From: Silene noctiflora
Lineage: Eukaryota > Streptophyta > Magnoliopsida > Caryophyllales > Caryophyllaceae
NCBI GenBank assembly: GCA_009801015.1
Contig: VHZZ01002637.1
Location: 68,362-118,726 of the forward strand
Direction of reading: 5' to 3'
Length of the DNA stretch: 50,365 nucleotides
Below are positions 1-11,746 of the stretch, piece after piece. The position numbers were made by a program, and so were the translations under genes. The first letter of the stretch is position 1. Every line of letters starts with the position of its first letter. Below the pieces are notes generated by a model that saw only the letters and a list, made by a program, of their open reading frames with translations, ran no database searches and was not told the DNA's origin.

Positions 1-312
1 GTCTGTGAGCTCAAATGGCTCAAAGGCCTCCTTGCCAGCTTGGACGTGACTTCTTCGCTACCTATGACCTTATTTTGCGACAGTCAGTCTGCCATGCATC
101 TCGCTCAAAATCCCGTCTTTCATGAGCGATCAAAACATATTGAGATTGACTGTCACTTTACTCGAGATGCGATTACAGAAGGCATTATTAAACCGGTTCA
201 TGTTTCTACTACCGAACAACTGGCAGATATTTTCACCAAGCCATTGGGTGTCAAACAGTTCCACTATCTTCTTGGCAAACTGGGCATTCTCGACCTCTAT
301 GCTTCAGTTTGA
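1..312 (+). CDS. Ty1/copia polyprotein, C-terminal RNase H end (partial)
   Basis: The reading frame is open from the first base and stops at 310-312, so only the end of the polyprotein is in the window. The product shows the copia RNase H signature: a CELKWLKGLL stretch, then LFCDSQSAMHLAQNP (a catalytic-type Asp), then ERSKHIEIDCHF, and the closing QLADIFTKPL motif. In the family this domain degrades the RNA strand of the RNA:DNA hybrid during reverse transcription. The stop is followed at once by a purine tract (311-317) and an LTR-like sequence, which is the expected order. No stop or frameshift is visible in this piece; whether the element is intact cannot be judged because the rest lies outside the window. 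Confidence 0.93.
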   Translation, partial: VCELKWLKGLLASLDVTSSLPMTLFCDSQSAMHLAQNPVFHERSKHIEIDCHFTRDAITEGIIKPVHVSTTEQLADIFTKPLGVKQFHYLLGKLGILDLYASV

Positions 313-515
313 GGGGGTATTAGGCGAGATATTAGGAGTTTGTTACTCCTAGTTGTTATAGTCAATATTGTTTACGATTATTTGGTGGGATTGTTTCCTG
401 TTTTGTAGCACTAATTGAGCTACCTAAGTGTANTATTTAAAGCCTCTTGGCTTAACTAATAAAACAACACAAAAATCATTCTCCTTCTGTTCTTTATACG
501 TTGCAAATTTTATCA
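311..515 (+). mobile_element. Copia polypurine tract and 3' LTR
   Basis: GAGGGGG at 311-317 is the plus-strand primer (polypurine tract). The LTR appears to begin at 318 with TATTAG, where TG would be canonical, so the terminal dinucleotide looks mutated. It probably ends near TATCA at 511-515. The length of about 200 bp suits small copia LTRs. One undetermined base lies at 433. The 5' LTR is outside the window, so the exact right edge and the target duplication cannot be confirmed. Confidence 0.6.
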
Positions 516-1120
516 TATTCAAACTTAGAATAACTATTAGAGAAAATTTATGGAAGAGTATGATAATAATGAAAAAAAGATAAATAAAAGAGTAATTGAG
601 GTGTCATAAAATTAGTGGTAGGATCAAAAAATAAGAGAAATATATCATCCTCTCTACTGTGGATGCTCTAAGGCCCATGAAATTCGATCGGCTCGCCGCC
701 ATACTCGCCAAAACTTGCAACTCTCTCTCTCTCGCCTTAGCTCAGGCCATTGTATTATTACCATTGCGCAACCCCGTTGTTAAGTACTCCGAACCTTTTA
801 TTTTTGTCTTTTTGTAATGTCTAAATTGATACACTAACACGGCACATCGTAGACCGTGTGACTTGTCACACCACGAGCCAGTCCAATACCCCACCTTAGA
901 GGCCCAGTCGCCATAGGTTGGACCGGACCGGCTTGTGGCCAGGTCTATCCCCAGTAGATCAAAAACACACAACTCTCTTGTGCAACTTCTCCGAAGATTC
1001 ACACTTCAGAAAACACCAACATGAATCCTCACTACACAAAATGAGCAGTACATACCTCCAAAATACTGTCAAACTAATCACACTTTCAAAACTCCAAAAC
1101 TCTGAACTTTTAGCGGGAAA
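516..1120. other. Intergenic DNA between the copia LTR and the vicilin-like gene
   Basis: AT-rich in its first half, more GC-rich around 840-950. I see no convincing coding sequence, RNA gene or transposon end. The short open frames here lack family signatures. The right edge grades into the promoter of the downstream seed-protein gene. Confidence 0.5.
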
Positions 1121-1121
1121 A

Positions 1122-1217
1122 CATGCACCATAATCACGTACCTGCCACGTTTTTACTCCCATTAACTACGTGTCATTTACATGCATGTCTTCTTCCATGT
1201 CTCGTTTATCTTATATA
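1122..1217 (+). promoter_or_regulatory. Seed-type promoter of the vicilin-like gene (RY, ABRE, TATA)
   Basis: An RY core CATGCA lies at 1122-1127 and a full RY repeat CATGCATG at 1180-1187. Between them is an ABRE-type TACGTGTC (about 1167-1174), plus a CCACGT at about 1145-1150. A TATA box (TATATA, 1212-1217) follows, about 55 bp before the chosen ATG at 1271. RY elements bind the B3 factors ABI3/FUS3/LEC2 and ABREs bind bZIP factors; together they are typical of seed-maturation genes. The motifs are seen directly; seed expression is inferred. Confidence 0.65.
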
Positions 1218-1270
1218 CACCATTTCACTTCAACTCGATCTTCACTAGGGTTCAAGTTATATGCAAAACA

Positions 1271-3964
1271 ATGTCGAAAACATCACGAGTTATGGCGGTA
1301 TTATCGTACTTGGTGATTTGTGTTATATGTTTGGAGTTGCCCGTGAACATTGTGTCGGAGAGGGTGAAGAATGAAGTGGGTGGACCGGTGGTGCAGGTGG
1401 TGAAGAAGGATGAGAGGACGACGGTTTTTGAATCGGAGTTTGGGTGGATATCGACTGTGGATATTGATGATGGTACCGAAAGGAATAAGTATCATCTTCA
1501 GTTTATAAATATGGAGCCGAATGCCTTGTTTCTTCCTGTTCTTCTACACGCTGACATGGTTTTCTATGTCCGTTCAGGTTTGTCTATCTTCTGATTTTTT
1601 TTATTTTAAATTTTTATGCGCGAATTTAGAAATAAAATTTTGGGTAGCGAATTTTCTTCATGTTGTTTTATACTCTCCATATTTAATATTTTAGCGTAGT
1701 AAAAATCGATAATCTTAATCATTTTTTTGGAAACTTGGGGTAGCGAGTGTTACCCTCTGCTGCTATTGGGTAAGTTCTCCGTGCAAGATTAAAAAGTCTA
1801 GCAAAATAATTTTTGTTGAAGAACATGGTACAAGACTTTTTTATTTGTTAAATATTTGTTACTCGTATTCAAGGCCGCCTTATAAAAAAAAGTAATGAAC
1901 CCGAAGATGTTCTTAGCCTAGTAGTTAAGGAAAAGAGTATTTGCGGACAATAGTTGACAGGTTCGAATCCCCTTACCCTGATATTATACTGCTCTTGTTG
2001 CAATTAAGGAGTTTTGATGGCAACATCCAGTAATGTTACATTACAGGAAATGGAATATTAAGCTGGACAGAGGATGATAAGATAAACAAAGTAAATTTGC
2101 AGCGAGGCGACCTTTATCGACTGCAGTCGGGCACCTTGTTCTACCTGAACAGCAACAACACCAACACCGCCTTCTGGTCTGTGACACCAAGTCTCCGAAT
2201 CGTGGCCATCTTTGCCGACCCTGATGAAGAACAGTTACAGGTTAATACCATATTGTGCATATTAGAGGGATTAATTTCAAAATATTTCAGTTAAACTATT
2301 CAATCTTCCAAATTATAAATAATAAAAAATTTGACATTTTCTGCAGAGCCCATCTGTTGGACCATATTCAACCATCAATGAACTTGTTCGCGGCTTTGAT
2401 GATCCTGTTCTTCAGTCAGCCTTTCAGGTTCTTTGGTTTCTAGAAATCTTTTCTTGCGAGTGTTGGTAGCAATTACAGATATGGTTTCATATTTAAAGAG
2501 TCAGAGTAATATAGGCGACAAATGAATTCGAGAAATTTGACTGTTTTTTGTGTTTTTTCAATGCATGTATAGGTACCTGAGGAAGTGATACAAGAGTTAA
2601 CAAACACAGCAGATACCGCAGTTATAGTATCTGCAGATCAGCAAAGCAAAGAGGAGGAGGAGGAATTTCCATTCGTCAATGCCATGTTTGGAATTCAGAG
2701 GTTAAGCATGCGAGCATCAGAGAATAAGAAAAAGAAACACACCAAGACATTTAACTTCTTCAAAGAAGAACCAGATTTTGAGAACTGCAATGGGTGGGGA
2801 AAATTCGTCTCAAGACATGATTTACACGCTTTGCGTGATTCCCAAATCGGAGTTTACATGATGAACATAAGCACGGTGAGCCGTCAAATTACACTCTTTT
2901 ATCCATCACATTGAATTTTCCTGGTAGCCAAATCAGAAGTTCATGACCCCCTAATCTTGTCATTACCCTATAGATTTAGGAGCTATTATGACAGTTTTAA
3001 CATCATAGTTTTCTCTTTTGCTTTGCGGTTTTTCTTTCAAACTTGTTCTAATATTGGTTTCCCTTTTCAGGGTTCAATGATGGGGCCACACTGGAATCCC
3101 TATGCCACCGAGGTATCCGTGGTGCTAGAGGGCGAGGGAATGGTTCAGGTGGTTTGTGCTAGTTCACTGACAAATAAAGACTGCAAGAACAAAAGAATTC
3201 GAGTAGAAGAAGGCGATGTTTTTACTGTTCCAAGGTTTCATCCGGTGGCGCAGATGTCTTTCAACAGTGATTCACTAGTTTTTATGGGGTTCAGCACTAT
3301 ATCAAAGAAGGATAAACCTCAATTCGTAGTCGGAAAGGCTTCGTTTCTTCATAAACTAGATAAGGGTATCTTAAGTGTAGCGTTTAATGTATCGAACACG
3401 ACAATTGGTGAGCTGACAAGTGTGAAGAAAACGTCAATTTTACAGGATTGTACTTCCTGTGCTGAAGAACAGGAGGGGATTTCCGAAGAAGAGAGGGAGA
3501 CAGGAAAGCGGGGAGAGGGAGAAAGAGAGGCAGAAGAAGGAAAAGAAGCAAGAGGAGAAGGCGAAGGGGAGTCTGGTGCTAGACGAGAAGAAGAGGAGCG
3601 AAGGGAAAGACAAGAGGAAGGTGGAAGAAGCGAGGAAGAATCCAAAGAAGAAATGGGGAGAAGGGAGGAAACAGAAGAGGAGGAGGAAAGGCAAAGAGAA
3701 GAGGAAAGGCGGGAAAGACGCGAAGAGGAGCGAAGGGAAAGACAAGAAGAAGGTGGAAGAAGTGAGGAAGAATCCAGGGAAGAAATGGGGAGAAGGAAGG
3801 AGACAGAAGAAGAGGAGGAAAGGCAAAGAGAACAGGGAAGACGTGAAAGACGCGAAGAAAGTGAAAGACGTGAGGAAGAGTCCGAAGAAGACATGGGAAG
3901 AAGGGCGGAAACAGAAGAAGTGGAAAGGCAAGGGGAAGAGGAAGCGGGAAGAGGATGGCTTTAA
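1271..3964 (+). CDS. Vicilin-like seed storage protein with Glu/Arg-rich tail (At2g18540-like)
   Basis: Five exons: 1271-1577, 2047-2240, 2347-2427, 2573-2875, 3071-3964; the junctions keep frame and give 592 residues. The ATG at 1271 is preferred over an in-frame ATG at 1181 because it begins a good signal peptide (about residues 1-28, hydrophobic core AVLSYLVICVICL) and lies after the TATA box. The first cupin domain spans roughly 50-195 (FYVRSGNGILSW, RGDLYRLQSGTLFYL). The second spans about 285-405 (GPHWNPYATEVSVVLEGEG, EEGDVFTVPRFHPVAQ) and keeps one His and the Glu of the cupin metal motif. Residues 426-592 are almost only Glu, Arg, Gly, Lys and Ser, with a 44-residue internal repeat. 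Family members are vacuolar or secreted seed globulins; the charged tail matches the At2g18540 subgroup. Storage function is inferred. Confidence 0.88.
1905..2010 (+). mobile_element. tRNA-derived SINE fragment in intron 1 of the vicilin-like gene
   Basis: A polymerase III A-box-like stretch (TAGCCTAGTAGTTAAGG, near 1916) is followed about 40 bp later by a good B box (GGTTCGAATCC, near 1961). That spacing and the surrounding wording are typical of plant tRNA-derived SINEs. It cannot be a working tRNA gene: I see no acceptor-stem pairing. Ends and target duplication were not resolved. Confidence 0.5.
3596..3940 (+). repeat. In-frame 132-bp tandem repeat coding the Glu/Arg-rich tail
   Basis: A unit beginning GAGCGAAGGGAAAGACAAGA at 3596 recurs at 3728, a spacing of 132 bp or exactly 44 codons. 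A shorter third copy starts near 3854. The first two units are nearly identical at the DNA level, so expansion looks recent. Because the period is a multiple of three, copy-number change leaves the frame intact. Confidence 0.8.
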
Positions 3965-4385
3965 TACTCTTGTTTTCTCAACAGCTAGCGCGATCTAAGC
4001 ATCATGTAGTAAGACTGTAAGAGTCATTTTCTATGTTTTTAGCAATAATTATGTTGTTTTTTCCATTAGTTCAGGAATGCAAGCTGTGGGTTGGTATTTT
4101 TCTTCAAGTGTTTCTTATGCTGTAGTTTTAAGGTCTCTTGTTTCAGAAGAACGGGGCTGTTTTGTATGATGGGAGAATAATCTTGTAACATTATTAATGT
4201 GTTAAAGTTCTAGTTGTTTTATAAGTTCAGTTTTAATCCCTTCGAGTTAAGGTAATATCCGCAAAATGACCATCCAGCTCCTATGTCAACTCGCACTGCA
4301 AAGCTGGAGAACACCGATTCCAGAATTCGAGCCATCTTTCATGAAATAGCCTCATAGTTTAAGACCACATGTAATCTCTAAGTTT
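3965..4385 (+). other. 3' flank of the vicilin-like gene
   Basis: Follows the TAA stop. T-rich stretches and AATAA-like words near 4045 and 4175 could serve in 3'-end formation, but no precise poly(A) site can be fixed. No other gene is visible. Confidence 0.35.
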
Positions 4386-4389
4386 TTTT

Positions 4390-4840
4390 TGGCAACGGTA
4401 AAAACAAAGTTACAAACTCAAGGTTCTTTTAGCTATCCATGAGCCACCTTATTAAGGTTACGAGGAATAAAATTGAAACATAAGCAATGGAAGAACGATG
4501 AAACATAAACAATGTCATCCAAGAACCCTTGTGTCAAGTGGTGACCACTCTCCACACCCGATCTAATATAAGATCTAAAGGCAATTAGAGGAGACGTCAA
4601 GATGAAGAAACCACAATATTTAGCCTACAATAGAACTTCACGAATACTCAACACCTCAGCCTGAATCGACAATTGTGACCTAAAAACCATACTTCCTTCA
4701 AAAATTGATGCACCATCACGATCATAAGCAGTCTAACCCATAGATGAGCTAAGGTTAGAGCCAACTAGCATCAATCTTAACTCGGGTGGTTATGCATCCA
4801 TCCTGCTTCCCACTCAGGAAGAAAGGAACATTAGCTTTAA
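4390..4840 (-). pseudogene. LINE-type RNase H (RVT_3) remnant, broken
   Basis: Read on the minus strand, this stretch gives, in order, KIDASW, then a YDRDGASIFEG block, then QAEVLSIREVLL, and finally a FIPRNLNKVAH block. These match successive conserved blocks of the RNase H-like domain at the end of plant non-LTR retrotransposon polyproteins (first Asp strand, helix with AEAxxxREAL, closing His region). In-frame stops and small shifts interrupt it, so it is dead. No reverse transcriptase part remains nearby. Confidence 0.6.
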
Positions 4841-5640
4841 TGCTTTCCATTATCTCTATACTCTCACAATTACGCATAGAGGGAAAGTCATTGATATCCT
4901 TGCCACGTTCTTTCTCAACAACAAGCGCAAAAAAAACATTGACTTTTTAAGTTAAAGAAGTCAAATCATACTTCTCTTAATTTTTATATTCTCAAATTAA
5001 CCTCATAACTCAATGAAAATAGCATAGTAAAATGTTAAATAATAATCACTCTACGATTTATAAGTAACAAAATATGTGTATAAATATTGATATAATAAAT
5101 TTGAAAATTAACAAATATTTGTAGTTATTACTCCATATAGTTTAAGGCTTTTTTTCTTTATATTAGACTAATGTAAATTTGGGCAAAATTAAATTATTCA
5201 ACCTAAATAAAGTTAAGTCTCCATTATTTAGCTAGAATGAATTCGATCCTTTTACTTAATAATTTGTCACCTACTCTTCTACGGAGTATAATTTTTTTCT
5301 ACCAATTTATTTTTTATCAAATTTTTTTCTTTTCTAATTTAACATCTATCTTTAAATTTTTCGTCAATAATTGATTTGTGTTTTTAGTTTTAAAATAGAC
5401 GAGATGAGGGGGATTTTATACCAACTTATTATTCACAATCACTTGTTTTAACCATTTAATCCTTCTTTTTGTAGTTTTGTGATAAGAGAAATTCTCATGT
5501 CCACTCAATAGTATATCACGTCACCATAACCTTTACGAATAAAAAAATAGATATTAACAAATAACAATATTTCCTTTAAATAACCATAATTTAATTTAAT
5601 TAAATTAAAACGGGGATTTTTCATTATTGTAAGGTAGGGT
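4841..5640. other. AT-rich intergenic DNA upstream of SF3B4
   Basis: Strongly AT-rich, with no sustained coding frame and no recognised element ends. I see nothing further that can be supported. Confidence 0.4.
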
Positions 5641-5838
5641 AGCGTTACAAATTACAAATTCATATCGAAGATTTGAAGTAGGCTGAGTCGGTGAGAGAGT
5701 GATAGACGTACATATTTATCAAGTTGGCCGCTAAAACAATTAACCTCCAATCGAATTGGGGTTTTTCTAGATCGCCAAAACCCTAGAAACCCTAATCAAA
5801 ACCCCCAACTTCAATCGACGAATGAACCCTAATTAAAA
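5641..5838 (+). promoter_or_regulatory. SF3B4 leader with telo-box motifs
   Basis: Two perfect telo-boxes (AAACCCTA) lie at about 5778-5785 and 5787-5794, and a near match (GAACCCTA) sits just before the ATG. Telo-boxes near transcription starts are common in plant housekeeping and growth genes. No clear TATA box is seen, which also fits a housekeeping promoter. Confidence 0.55.
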
Positions 5839-8800
5839 ATGACAACAAGAATCGCACCTGGAGTTGGAGCGAACTTACTTGGTCAACACTCCGCCGAACG
5901 TAATCAAGACGCCACCGCTTATGTCGGTAATCTCGAAGCTCAGGTTAATTTTTCCCTCTTCTCACCATTTTTTTTTTCAATTTTAGGGTTTCCTTTTCTC
6001 CTTTATTATCCTCTTTTCTAGGGTTTATGATTGTATTATGTGATTGATTGCGACTTATCTTATGCCTTGAGTTATTTGATTTTTGTTATTAGTAGTTTAG
6101 TGCCGTCTTGATGCTGTTGTAATTATCAATTTTGTTTGTGTAATTTGACTTTGCGGTAATCGTAGGCGACTTGAGTGGATTCGATTGGAGGGATTATGTC
6201 ACTCGTAGTGTGCCAGTTAGTCTATTAAGATCGAATCATTTTTTTTTGTATTACTAATTCATATTTGGCGTATTAGGAATCTGGTAGTTTAGTGCCGTGT
6301 TGCTGCTGTTGCTACCTCTCTATCAATTTTATTCCATTGCGGTAGTCACAGGCGACTTGAGGGGATTTGATTGGAGGAATTATAACACTCGTAGTGTGCC
6401 AGTTAGTATATTAGGACCGAATTGCGTATTTGTATTACTTGTTCATATTGGGTGTATTAGTAATTTGGTAAGATGATAAGTTGTCAGCAAAGTAGTAGCA
6501 CAAATCTTGATTTGGCGAAAGCAATACATAGTGCATGACTTCAGAGCTTAGACTATTTTTTTCTTAGTTTTGTCCTGATAAGCAGTGTTTTTTGGATAAT
6601 TTAATGGGTGTAAATCCATCTACCAAACACCAATGTGTCCTCATTAGAGTCATGAGTAGTTTGTGAAAGAAGGGTATTTTATGTAAAACCGTCTTAGACA
6701 ATAATTTGTATTATTGGCTAGCTATCAGAATTAGTGTCATATGACTGCCAAAGCTATATATGGACGTTTGTTTTAAAATAGTGGAACATTATTGAGATAT
6801 GTGTATTTATGTTTATCTGTGGCATCATTTTGGAAGAATATTGAGTAGTTAGGGTGAAAGCAATCATTTGATGCAGTTCTCAACGCTATTTTTATTGTGG
6901 GTTTTGCGGGAACAGTCTCTTGAGGAGTAGGACTGCGTTCATCCAAACCCTCCTTATGACCTTATGCAGGAACTCTTGAGATACTGTGGGTAATCTCGCT
7001 GCTGTTGTACTGACTGTCTTTTGTTGTTGAGAGCAGGTTTCAGAAGAGTTGCTCTGGGAATTGTTTGTTCAAGCAGGCCCTGTTGGTAAATTCTTGCACA
7101 CCAAGTTTCTGAATTACCTTCATTTATTAGACCAATAGTTTTGGACCTTTGGTGACCTATCTCATATACTTTTTGCTGGTTCTGTAGTTAATGTGTATGT
7201 GCCTAAAGATAGAGTGACAAACCTTCATCAAGGTTATGGGTTTGTAGAATTCAGAAGTGAAGAGGATGCTGATTATGTAAGCTTTCTCTTAAGATTTGGT
7301 TCTGTAACTTCTACCCTTTTGTTACTGCTGTTGCCGGAGACACAATATAAAACTGTTTTTGACCTTTTTATTTCATCATGTAATGCAGGCTATTAAAGTT
7401 CTTAACATGATCAAACTCTATGGCAAGCCCATACGTGTGAATAAGGTATGCATTATCCAGTCCAGCTATGATAATATAGTTTGAACTTTTGAGATACGTG
7501 CGAGAAGCATATGTCCACTTCCTGTATAGTTTTACTTTTCTGATATATTTAATTTCCATCTCTGCTCATTTTACAGGCTTCTCAAGACAAGAAGAGCTTG
7601 GATGTTGGAGCAAATCTTTTTGTTGGGAATTTGGATCCTGTAAGGAACTTTGATATCTCTTCTCACTATATAAAGTTCCCGTTTCACAATACTTGTTTGT
7701 GCCACACTATTAAATTTTGTTGAGTTCTTGTGCTCTTATGAGTTATGACATAGAATCTGCTTTTTTCTTTTTGCAGGACGTAGATGAAAAACTTTTGCAT
7801 GATACTTTCAGTGCATTTGGTGTCATTGTTACATTCCCGAAGGTAATGCAACGTTTGCCTCGTGTTTTAGCATAATGGTGTAACTTGGTGGACTGTTAAT
7901 TCTAGGTTACCATCTTTCAAATGATTAGGCCCTTAAATTATTCTTTATTGTCTATTACATTTGGTAACAAACTAAGTAGTTTATGAGAATACAACTATAA
8001 ACAAATCACACTGTATATCCTTTCTCTTGTGAAAGCAAAGTCTTCACGAAGTGTACAAATCTGGACCAAGTTGAGTATTTACTTTACTTTGATACTTCAC
8101 TTTGGTTTTGGTGTTGCATGTCTGACCTCCTGATCCAATATACATTTTGAAACGTCATTTTAAACAAAATACATGAGACTTGTTAAATTATCAATGTTTG
8201 ACACTCCGACACCGTGTTGCTCTGATACATCACACATGCAATCTAAATAACATTGGTTGAATAGCTGAGAACATATTAAAGTAAATGATCTTAAAACATA
8301 AGCGCTGAAAGTAGGGAAGGTGAACCATCTTTCTTTATCTAATTACATACTATTCCATTCGATTTACATCAGTTCCTTTTTACTTTAAGGGTGTGTTTAA
8401 ATAACATTTGAACCATTTTTCTCAATCTTATTAAATAACCATCTTTCCCTGGAAACAAGCCCTAGTTGTCTACTTTGACCTAGGGGGTGTTCACCAGTCA
8501 TTGGAAGGACGCGGAGACCGGAATACCGGATTATCCCTTACCCTAAAACTGGAGACCGAACGGGTAAAACTGGAGACCGAACGGATTAGGAGGGGACCCG
8601 GACCAGATCCTTTAGGTTCAGTTTTATCCGTGTCTGAAGCGGACCGATTCGACTAAGAAGGGTAAGTTGAGGTTCTCTTTCAAGCTTGGACCTGAACGGA
8701 GACCGGCCACCATCTTTTTGTGGACCCGGAGACCGACTGGGACCAGCCTGTCCGGTTCATATGTAAAGTTAGTTAAAATTATCAAAACAGATAATTTTAA

Positions 8801-11746
8801 TCAGTTTTTTGAATAGTCATCTATTGTATATCATCAAAAAAATAGCCATCAAAGTTAACTCCCAAAGTCAAAGGGGACAATATAAATAGGATGGAGGAAG
8901 TAACCTACAGTTTTATAGGTCGACAAATCATTTTCAGTTATCTCTCGTTTTTAGAGAAATCCCTCTTTAGTGTTTTGTGTTTTTTATTCGACGCCAGGTA
9001 GTTGTTGCATCGTTGGTAGTATTTGGTCTGTTCAGTAAACTTGTATGACATACAATCATGCGACCACATTCTGCTGACATGTTGGAGTTCTATGTAACCT
9101 CTAAACACCTAAACCTAATCACTTGCATTGGATAGGTGTAATAAGTTGTTTTCAGTAGGCACCCATGAATAAAATAGATTCAGTATCTTTTGATCCTGTA
9201 CTTTTATATAAAAGAGATTCTGAATGGAATTATGTATCAGGTCCTTACACTATTTATATCATGTAAAGCATACTACCGTAGGTATCTATTCATCTGATAT
9301 TCTGATTGTCCTTGTTGCTCTGCAGATTATGAGAGACCCAGAGACAGGAAATTCACGAGGCTTTGGGTTCATTAGTTATGATTCTTTTGATGCATCGGAT
9401 GCAGCTATTGAGGTATGCACCTTGTTTTATATCCATTATCTTTTCTGCTGTATATTTGTTGGCCTTGTGACTGTAATAAAACTGCTACCTCCATTTCTAT
9501 TATTTGTTCCACTCCCCAAGTGGCACATTATGTAAGAAAATCTATAAACTACACAAAAGGAGAGAGAGAGATGGGTGGGGGAAGGTGAGAGCAGTGAAAA
9601 ACCAAAAAGAGAAAGTGGAAGAATTAAAGAAATGGACCAAAAAGGAAAAGTGGAAGAAATCAATGAAAAAGGTGTATTTGTTATCTGATTATTTGATGCT
9701 TTACAATTTTCTCGAGTTAATGTAAGCCTTTAGTCCTCTGCCAGTGCTTGCTCTTTAAGCTTTTGAGGAATGATACATATCAAGGAACTTTCTCCTTTCA
9801 CCATCATTTGCATCATTGAATGCTGCTTCGTGACATAGAATCACCGTCATATAGAATCAAGGTTCAGTTACTTCAATCATCATCTATTCGGGTACGATTC
9901 ATTTATTATGATTTTCGTAAAGGATTGACACAAGTCTAGTTATGGCGCAACAATGCCTCATGGATATGTAAATATTGAAAATAAATTAAAATACGACACG
10001 TTAGAGGATTCATCATTAACTTCCATTCAGATAATTAATCCACCATCCCAATATTCATGAGCTCTTCAACATCTCAATTTTTACCTAATTTCAATTTGTT
10101 TCTTTATCAGTTAGGAGATAGTTCTGATTTTCTGAACCTTGAATCACCTTTCTTCATATAATATTGGAGGTATCAATCTGTATTATTGAGGATATGGGTA
10201 AAGAGACAGGAAGTGACATGTTTGTGTTCCGTAGTGCCCAATAAGGGGTTTGGAACATATTCATGCATCTGTCGCTTTTTCCTAGAGTGATTAGTCCATT
10301 TTTCACTTTTTCTACATAAATTCTATTTTCATTTACCTTGCCTTTATATAGAACTTGTTTTTTTTTTATCGGACTCATGCCCAAACGATTTCGAATGATG
10401 ATTCATGTTAGCCTGACCACAAAGCATTTTGGGATTAAGGGGTTTGCGTTGTTTCGTTGATTTGTCTATTTTTTGGTTTATTATTGTCAAAGTTTGTGTA
10501 TTTAGTGTACAAACTACAAACAGTGTCAGCGTTCAACTTGGACATGACAAGAATAGACTTACCTCATTACTTGAGTACTGTCCATACTTCATCTTGATCA
10601 GAACTTAATATCCTTTTTCGGTACTAAGTTGACGGGATGCCTCTGCTTTGTGCTGAACTTGATATGGTTGGCCATACAAATAAGACGTTTTGTTTAAAGT
10701 ACTGGGTTTTTTTGGTACTGTAGGCAATGAATGGCCAATATCTATGCAATCGTCAAATAGCAGTGTCTTATGCATACAAGAAAGATACAAAAGGAGAGAG
10801 ACATGGCACTCCTGCAGGTCAGTTTTCGTTTTCCTTTCTTGATAAAGTTGCTCGTCACATTTTCTGTAATGATTGCTTAGAAACCCTTCTTACATCAAGT
10901 ATCATAAAAATTGCCAAAGTAAGCAGCGATTATTATTTTAGTTAGACGCGTTAACAAGTATTTCTCATCCCAAATTTATCGTCCCCATTTGACTTTGGTA
11001 GTCAGGTGACATCGACTTTGACCAATATAATCACGCAACATACTATGGCTATAACATAATTGAAATTAATAATATGAAGAGTTGTTTTGATTAAAGATAA
11101 CCTTGTATTTTCTCTCTACATAAATTTGGAGAAATTAATAATCAAAGTCGACATTGGCTATTCGATTGGCCATAAAAGTCAAATGGTAACAATAATTTGC
11201 ATTGAAGTGAGTATTTATCTAACATTTTAAATAACTCTACTCTGAACTTCAGAGAGGGTTCTGGCCGCCAGTAATCCTCAGGCACCCAAAAGCAGGCCTC
11301 ACACCTTATTTGCTAGTGGTCCTCCAACCGCCAATGGTGGCGTACCCGCTCCACCTCCTCCTCAACCCATGGCCAATGGTGCCGTCCCGGTCCCGCCAAG
11401 CCCCATGCAGCAATTCCGACCACCTCCACCAGTAAATGCTTTCGCTCCACCACCACCGCCACCAATGCAGATGGGTGGTCCTTGGCCAGGCCAACAACAA
11501 CAGCATCCAGGTCAAGTTATGCAGCACTCTATGCCACCGCCACCTCAGTTTAGACCCATGCATCCAAACATGATGCAGCCACCACCACCGCCTCAGCAAG
11601 GTCAAGGTCTAGCAAGGCCACCCCCTCCTATGTCTATGGGGGGTCCGCCTGCCTGGAGGCCGCCACCTCCTCCTCAACAGTTACTTGGTAGGCCCCCTAT
11701 GCAACAGCAATATTCGATGCCGCCCCCACCTCCCCCATCAGGCTAA
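5839..11746 (+). CDS. SF3B4: Splicing factor 3B subunit 4 (SF3B4/SAP49 homolog)
   Basis: Nine exons: 5839-5943, 7037-7085, 7188-7276, 7389-7445, 7577-7639, 7777-7842, 9326-9412, 10724-10817, 11253-11746; together 367 residues, close to the Arabidopsis homolog. RRM1 has RNP2 AYVGNL (27-32) and RNP1 GYGFVEF (67-73). RRM2 has RNP2 LFVGNL (114-119) and RNP1 RGFGFISY (154-161). From about residue 215 the chain is proline-rich with Met, Gln and Gly, the known low-complexity tail. In the family SF3B4 belongs to the SF3b complex of the U2 snRNP and binds pre-mRNA near the branch site, acting in the nucleus. All key RNP residues are present and all introns are GT-AG. Introns 6 and 7 (about 1.5 and 1.3 kb) hold repeat debris but the frame is intact. 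Confidence 0.95.
6093..6473 (+). repeat. Tandem duplication (about 190 bp x 2) in SF3B4 intron 1
   Basis: The segment starting TAGTTTAGTGCCGT at 6093 recurs at 6285, and the order of landmarks is the same in both units (GGCGACTTGAG, then CACTCGTAGTGTGCCAGTTAG). Units are about 192 and 189 bp and clearly diverged, so the duplication is not recent. No coding content. Confidence 0.8.
8490..8765. repeat. GC-rich insertion with GGAGACC repeats in SF3B4 intron 6
   Basis: A GC-rich island in an AT-rich intron, with GGAGACCG recurring at least five times, including one near-perfect 22-bp tandem copy (about 8545-8588). It resembles the sub-terminal repeat style of the hAT elements at 13165 and 41403. 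I could not find matching terminal repeats or a target duplication, so its class is open. Confidence 0.4.

Noticed and set aside
1916..1971. tRNA gene in the first vicilin intron
   Set aside because: A and B boxes are present but no acceptor or anticodon stems can be paired; better explained as a SINE.
3349..3931. Two long antisense open frames and a shifted sense frame over the vicilin-like tail
   Set aside because: They arise because purine-only GAA/GAG/AGA repeats lack stops in several frames; the products are Ser/Leu/Phe or Lys low-complexity mirrors with no family features.
9504..9725. Lys-rich 73-codon frame in SF3B4 intron 7
   Set aside because: Purine-rich intronic run without a motif; no splice sites joining it to the SF3B4 frame.
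11306..11605. Antisense 99-codon frame over the last SF3B4 exon
   Set aside because: Mirror of the CCA/CCT-rich proline codons; Trp/Arg-rich product with no start context or homologue features.
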